DNA of 64,000 nt, from assembly GCA_017520845.1 (NCBI GenBank), contig JAFXEU010000067.1:38890-102889 (forward strand), in the 5' to 3' direction. Position numbers and translations under genes: made by a program. Below, one piece after another: positions 59,929 to 64,000 of this stretch. The notes under the pieces were generated by a model. The model saw nothing but the letters and a program-made list of their open reading frames with translations. It ran no database searches and had not been told where the DNA came from. The stretch comes from Kiritimatiellia bacterium (lineage in GTDB: Bacteria; Verrucomicrobiota; Kiritimatiellia; RFP12; UBA1067). Position 1 is the first letter of the stretch, and every line of letters starts with the position of its first letter.

Positions 59929-60993
59929 TTACTCGCCTTGAGCTCTGGGGCTGTCGCCGCGAGTGGCATAATCAATTTCTTCGCCGATCGCGGCAAGTGC
60001 GGCATCGAGGCGCTCCTTCGCGGCAAGCGACGTCTCGTCAAGACCCGGCTTACCGGAATAAAGCTGATATGCTTTTCGGCGCGTCACATCGGTAACATTC
60101 GGCATAACGACATTCGCCCCCGCCAAAATTCCTTGCTCGCGGCCATCGGCGGCTAAAGCCTCTAAAGCCGTAGTCGATGCGATATTAACGTCGTGAAGAT
60201 AAAGGCGCGTAACAGCTATCATATCAAGCGCCCTTTCAAGTTTATCCTGATTGGAAATCAAATCACACTTTGCAAGCGGTGTATCAGGGTGAGATAGGTA
60301 CGGCCCCATTCCGATCATGACGGCTTTTGATTCGTTGAAAAAAACGATATCGTGCGCAAGATCGTTTATCGTCTGACCGGGCAAGGAGCTCATCGTTCCC
60401 GTTCCTGTCTGATAGCCGCATTCGTTGAGATACTTAAGACACTCGGCGCGACGCCGCCAATCGCATGACGGCGGATGAAGCGTTGAATAAAGTTCTCTAT
60501 TTGAAGTTTCAATTCTTAAAAGATAACGGGAAGCGCCTGCATCCTTCCAGCGCCTGTAAACATCCTTCGTCTGCTCGCCTAACGAAAGCGTAATTCCAAA
60601 ATCAAATTTCGCGAGAGCCTTCAGCGTCTCTTCAATAAAGCGTGTATTCTCTTCGCTTTCAATTTCTCCGCCCTGGAGAACGAGCGACTTATAACCGAGC
60701 GCGGCGTTAGTCTCGGCCATGCGCTCTATTTCAGCGATACTTAGACGATAACGCTCTACATTCCTGTTTGATTTTCTAATCCCGCAATAATAACAATCTT
60801 TCGCACAGATGTTGCCAAGCTCTATGATACCGCGAATTGAAACTTTATTTCCGAAATAACGATGCTTAAGCGCGCGTGCGGCTTTTCGGAGAGAAGTTCT
60901 GTCATCTGAAGAGGAAAGCGAAAGTAGCCGCTCAATCTCATCAAGAGAAAGATTGCAAGGCTTTTCCATCGCTTTATCAATAAGAGTCTTCAT
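59929..60993 (-). CDS. hydE: [FeFe]-hydrogenase maturase HydE, radical SAM
   Basis: 354 residues. The radical-SAM cluster motif CAKDCYYCG places Cys63, Cys67 and Cys70. GYKSLVLQGGEIESEENTRF, the SAM-contact YLLRIETSNRELYSTLHPP and MGPYLSHPDTPL identify HydE, which builds the H-cluster of [FeFe]-hydrogenase. HydF, HydG and the hydrogenase are not in the window, but the regulatory set at 1.9-5 kb belongs to the same theme. The prophage right end is 65 bp beyond its stop. Confidence 0.93.
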   Translation of the reverse strand: MKTLIDKAMEKPCNLSLDEIERLLSLSSSDDRTSLRKAARALKHRYFGNKVSIRGIIELGNICAKDCYYCGIRKSNRNVERYRLSIAEIERMAETNAALGYKSLVLQGGEIESEENTRFIEETLKALAKFDFGITLSLGEQTKDVYRRWKDAGASRYLLRIETSNRELYSTLHPPSCDWRRRAECLKYLNECGYQTGTGTMSSLPGQTINDLAHDIVFFNESKAVMIGMGPYLSHPDTPLAKCDLISNQDKLERALDMIAVTRLYLHDVNIASTTALEALAADGREQGILAGANVVMPNVTDVTRRKAYQLYSGKPGLDETSLAAKERLDAALAAIGEEIDYATRGDSPRAQGE

Positions 60994-61048
60994 CTCTTAG
61001 AACTTTCCATCTCGTTTGTAACAAATGCGCGAGTCGGCATAAAACGAA

Positions 61049-61079
61049 AAAGAAACTGCGAGGGTTTCGCAGTTTCTTT
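61049..61079 (-). terminator. terminator after fusA
   Basis: AAAGAAACTGCGA (61049-61061) and TCGCAGTTTCTTT (61067-61079) form a 13-bp stem with a 5-nt loop. On the minus strand it follows the fusA stop and is followed by TTTTCGTTTT. Confidence 0.88.
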
Positions 61080-61099
61080 TCGTATTATCAAGCGCTTTA

Positions 61100-63199
61100 T
61101 CAGTCGGCGGAAGGACGAACCTTGCCTTCTTTAATACGCTTTTCGACGACCGCCTTGGCGATGGAAGCGGGAACCGCCTCGTACTGCTTGAAGATCATCG
61201 TGAACGAGCCGCGGCCCTGGGTAACCGTACGGATCGCGTTCGAGTAACCGAACATTTCGCCGAGCGGGACGGTAGCCTTGAGGAGCTTGACGCCGGCACG
61301 GTCTTCCATGCCCTCGATGCGGCCGCGACGCTGGTTGATCGAGCCGTTCGCCGCGCCCATGTACTGCTCGGGAACTACGACTTCGACGTCCATCATAGGC
61401 TCGAGGAGTTTCGGCTTAGCCTTAAGGAAGGCCTGCTTGAAGCACTGGCGGGCGCACTCGACGAACGCGAATTCGTTGGAGTCGACTTCGTGGTAGGAAC
61501 CGAAGTAAACGGTAGCCTTGACATCGACGACGGGGAAGCCCGCGAGAGGACCGGCCTCGAGAGCCTTCTTGACGCCCTTCTCGACGGCGGGGATGTACTC
61601 GGTAGGAATTACGCCGCCCTTGACCTCGTTGACGAACTCAAAGCCCTTGCCGGGTTCCTGAGGTTCGAGCTTGAGGCAGACGTGAGCGTACTGACCGCGA
61701 CCGCCGGACTGCTTGACGTGCTTGTACTCGTTGTCGACGTTCATCTCGATCGTCTCGCGGTAAGCGACCTGAGGAGCGCCTACGTCGCAGTCAACGTTGA
61801 ATTCGCGTTTCAGACGGTCGACGATAACTTCGAGATAGAGCTCGCCCATACCGGCGATGATCGTCTCGGAAGTTTCTTGGTCGAAAGTAACGACGAAGGT
61901 CGGGTCTTCCATCGCCAGAGCGTGGAGGGCGACGCCGAGCTTCTCGTTATCACCGCGGCTCTTCGGCTTAACGGCAACCGAGATAACGGGAGCGGGGAAG
62001 TCGATCGACTCGAGAACGATAGGCTTTTCGGGATCGCAAAGCGTATCGCCCGTACGGGTCTGGGTAAGACCGACACACGCGACGATATCTCCGGCACGGG
62101 CCTCTTCGAGAGGCTCCTGCTTATTGGCGTGCATGCGGAAGAGACGGGAAATGCGCTGCTCCTGACCGATCGTGGAGTCGAAGAGTTCGGCGCCGAGCTT
62201 CATCGTACCCGAATAAACGCGGACGAACGTGATCTTACCCATGTTCTTATCGGACATGATCTTGAACGCGAGACCGCAGAAAGGCTCGTCGTCGGAAACC
62301 TCGCGCTTCTCCTCGGGATTGTCCTGAGAGACGGCCGCACCAGTGTCGAGAGGCGAAGGAAGGTAATCGCAAACGGCGTCGAGGAGAGGCTGAACGCCCT
62401 TATCCTTGAACGCGCTGCCGCAGAAAGCGGGAGTAATCGTACGGGCGAGGCAGCCCTTGCGGATAGCCTTCTTGATCTCGTCGATCGTGAGCTCCTCGCC
62501 TGCGAAGAACTTCTCCATGAGAGCGTCGTCCTGCTCGGCGGCGGACTCGACCATCTTCTGGCGCCATTCGGCGGCCTTCTCGGCGTACTCTTCGGGGATG
62601 TCCTTCTCGATAACGGTCTTACCGAGGCTCTTCATGTCGAAGTAGAGAGCCTTCATCTTGATGAGGTCGATAACGCCCTCGAAAGACTCGGCCGCGCCGA
62701 TCGGAATAACCATCGGAACGGGGTTGGCCTTGAGCTGAGCGCGCATCTGCTCCATAACGCTGTAAAAGTTGGCGCCGACGCGGTCCATCTTGTTGACGAA
62801 CGCGATCTTCGGCACTTTATACTTCTCGGACTGACGCCAAACCTGCTCGGACTGGGGCTGAACGCCGCCGACCGCGCAGTAAAGAGCGACCGCGCCGTCG
62901 AGAACGCGCAAAGAGCGCTCCACTTCGGCCGTAAAGTCAACGTGTCCGGGAGTATCGATGAGCGAGAGGCGGTAGTTGCCCCACGAAACGCACGTAGCGG
63001 CGGACTGAATCGTAATGCCGCGCTCCTGCTCCTGAACCATGAAGTCCATCGTGGCGGCGCCGTCATGTACTTCGCCGAGCTTATAGTTCTTGCCCGAATA
63101 GTAAAGAATTCGTTCAGACGTCGTCGTCTTGCCGCCGTCGATGTGGGCCATGATGCCGAAGTTACGCACTCTCTCGAGCGGGATGTCGCGTTTTGCCAT
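61100..63199 (-). CDS. fusA: elongation factor G
   Basis: 699 residues, full length. GTPase motifs are [15 protein letters not shown] (the P-loop has Gly where most have Ala), the RGITIQSAA switch [16 protein letters not shown] and NKMDR. Domain IV has [13 protein letters not shown] translocates tRNA and mRNA on the ribosome. AAGGAG lies 7 nt before the ATG. It is downstream of tRNA-Pro and may share its promoter; the terminator at 61049 separates it from hydE. Confidence 0.97.
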   Translation of the reverse strand: MAKRDIPLERVRNFGIMAHIDGGKTTTSERILYYSGKNYKLGEVHDGAATMDFMVQEQERGITIQSAATCVSWGNYRLSLIDTPGHVDFTAEVERSLRVLDGAVALYCAVGGVQPQSEQVWRQSEKYKVPKIAFVNKMDRVGANFYSVMEQMRAQLKANPVPMVIPIGAAESFEGVIDLIKMKALYFDMKSLGKTVIEKDIPEEYAEKAAEWRQKMVESAAEQDDALMEKFFAGEELTIDEIKKAIRKGCLARTITPAFCGSAFKDKGVQPLLDAVCDYLPSPLDTGAAVSQDNPEEKREVSDDEPFCGLAFKIMSDKNMGKITFVRVYSGTMKLGAELFDSTIGQEQRISRLFRMHANKQEPLEEARAGDIVACVGLTQTRTGDTLCDPEKPIVLESIDFPAPVISVAVKPKSRGDNEKLGVALHALAMEDPTFVVTFDQETSETIIAGMGELYLEVIVDRLKREFNVDCDVGAPQVAYRETIEMNVDNEYKHVKQSGGRGQYAHVCLKLEPQEPGKGFEFVNEVKGGVIPTEYIPAVEKGVKKALEAGPLAGFPVVDVKATVYFGSYHEVDSNEFAFVECARQCFKQAFLKAKPKLLEPMMDVEVVVPEQYMGAANGSINQRRGRIEGMEDRAGVKLLKATVPLGEMFGYSNAIRTVTQGRGSFTMIFKQYEAVPASIAKAVVEKRIKEGKVRPSAD

Positions 63200-63236
63200 T
63201 TATCTACTCCTTTTGTTTTAAAAGATGGTCTTTCCG

Positions 63237-63313
<77 letters not shown>

Positions 63314-63328
63314 AAAGTTTAAGCACAT

Positions 63329-63334
63329 ATTATA
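63329..63334 (-). promoter_or_regulatory. -10 box for tRNA-Pro (and perhaps fusA)
   Basis: TATAAT on the minus strand 15 bp before the tRNA 5' end. No good -35 hexamer at 16-18 bp; the upstream bases are A/T-rich. Confidence 0.45.
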
Positions 63335-63453
63335 TCAAAAATTTTTGGACTTTGCTTAAACAATTACACCAGCCACCAAATCCCCGATCCGATAGTTCTT
63401 TTTTTACCACGCAAAAGACGGAAACGCGCGCTATAAAATATTAATCATCCTTA

Positions 63454-63564
63454 TTAGATCGTCTCCGTTTTTCGGACTCTACAATATATGTCTTCTTCTC
63501 CCGCATAAAGGCGACAGAGAATAAGACATGTCATCCAAACCATCAACAATGCAAGAGTTTTCAT
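63454..63564 (-). CDS. 36-aa ORF with hydrophobic N-terminus
   Basis: MKTLALLMVWMTCLILCRLY then a polar end (AGEEDIYCRVRKTETI). GGAGA lies about 10 nt upstream. It could be a small membrane or exported peptide. Only candidate gene in 63335-63708; the rest of that stretch has a hairpin at 63675-63695 (GGTGGAGCT/AGCTCCGCC) and nothing else I can support. Confidence 0.3.
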   Translation of the reverse strand: MKTLALLMVWMTCLILCRLYAGEEDIYCRVRKTETI

Positions 63565-63708
63565 AAAAATATATCTCCTACTTTTTTTGAAGGGTTACTT
63601 TTTAGTTGGAGGCAATATCCAGACGACAGGATAGTCCCTATAAGGGATATAATTTTCTGCGGCTAACCCAAGGAGGTGGAGCTTCTAGCTCCGCCGCATA
63701 CGGCCATG

Positions 63709-64000
63709 CTATGCGGAAAGGCGGCGGCGAATCCACGCGCCGCTACGGAAGCGCAGGAAGAGCACCGTCGAGAGGACGGCGAAGAACGCCGGCATCGTCC
63801 ACCAGAGCGCGAGAAGCGAGCGATGAAACGCGGCGACGGCAAGTACCGCCGGCATCCAGAGGCAGATGTCGCAGCCGAGCTTCGCGCCCATGACGAACCT
63901 GACGTCGCCTACGCCGCGCAAGGCCCCCTCGAACACCATGCCGAGCCCTTCCCCAACCTCGCGCACGAGCATTATGAGAAACAGCATGCGCACGGAAGCG
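63709..64000 (-). CDS. MATE-family efflux transporter, C-terminal part
   Basis: The frame is open to the window edge, so the 5' part is missing. About 97 residues are seen, with VREVGEGLGMVFEGALRGVG, D-V-R-F and two hydrophobic helices (WMPAVLAVAAFHRSLLALWW; MPAFFAVLSTVLFL), matching the C-terminal lobe of MATE Na+/H+-drug antiporters. Confidence 0.75.
   Translation of the reverse strand, partial: ASVRMLFLIMLVREVGEGLGMVFEGALRGVGDVRFVMGAKLGCDICLWMPAVLAVAAFHRSLLALWWTMPAFFAVLSTVLFLRFRSGAWIRRRLSA

Noticed and set aside
63675..63695. Hairpin as terminator of the MATE gene
   Set aside because: The stem is good but no T-run follows on the minus strand.

Overview
The window looks like chromosome of an anaerobic Gram-negative bacterium of the PVC superphylum, most plausibly Verrucomicrobiota/Kiritimatiellota. 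This placement is inferred from gene content: lipid A genes (lpxB, lpxI), an outer-membrane-type lipoprotein glycoside hydrolase of family GH97, Flp/Tad-type pilins, a regulatory gene set usually found with bifurcating [FeFe]-hydrogenases plus the maturase hydE, and a biotin-dependent decarboxylase/carboxylase subunit. No 16S gene is present, so taxonomy stays uncertain.

Host part, left to right. 1-1.75 kb: Tad/Flp pilus genes (two tiny pilins, TadE-like, partial TadG-like), all leftward. 1.86 kb: tRNA-Val with a good promoter. 1.9-5 kb: leftward operon DRTGG / CBS-HATPase / DRTGG / PHP / HATPase, the accessory set normally next to [FeFe]-hydrogenase genes but here without the hydrogenase. 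5.1-7.2 kb: GH97 enzyme. 7.3-8.75 kb: unknown lipoprotein and a DUF486 membrane protein. 8.8-14 kb: purL-ispF-mgtC-trmL. 14.1-18.9 kb: infC-psd-pssA-(acidic exported protein)-murG, where infC appears to start at AUC. 19-22.9 kb: glgA, oadA/pycB, plsY. 23-27.9 kb: lpxI-lpxB-argB-argD and a membrane protein. 28-32.5 kb: the front of a division/cell-wall cluster, mraZ-rsmH-ftsL-ftsI, running into ispA.

32,601-59,863: a complete-looking transposable (Mu-like) prophage of about 27.3 kb inserted between mraZ and hydE. Its ends can be read from sequence: TG...CA termini, a TTGAGAA box exactly 18 bp from each end in inverted orientation, and a GCGT direct duplication of host sequence outside. The left end carries a perfect 55-bp tandem duplication that starts at the terminal TG. 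Early genes run leftward from a central control region: a Ner-like protein, ASCH-domain protein, HTH, DUF3102, MuA-like transposase, MuB-like ATPase, a Cys-rich mini-protein and DUF3164. A repressor-like gene and a nucleotidyl-cyclase-like gene run rightward from the same centre, followed by lysis-region genes, Mu-type head genes, a run of five genes for exported proteins, a MuF-type head protein with a C-terminal nuclease-toxin-like domain, a tail chaperone pair joined by a probable -1 frameshift, a short tape measure and three distal tail genes.

59.9-64 kb: hydE, fusA, tRNA-Pro, a tiny ORF and the end of a MATE-family transporter, all leftward.

The most unusual elements are in the prophage: the exported-protein cassette inside the virion operon, the cyclase-like gene beside the repressor, the toxin-tipped MuF protein, the duplicated left end, and heptameric tandem repeats at three intergenic sites. 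In the host, the infC AUC start and the repeats around the mraZ promoter stand out.
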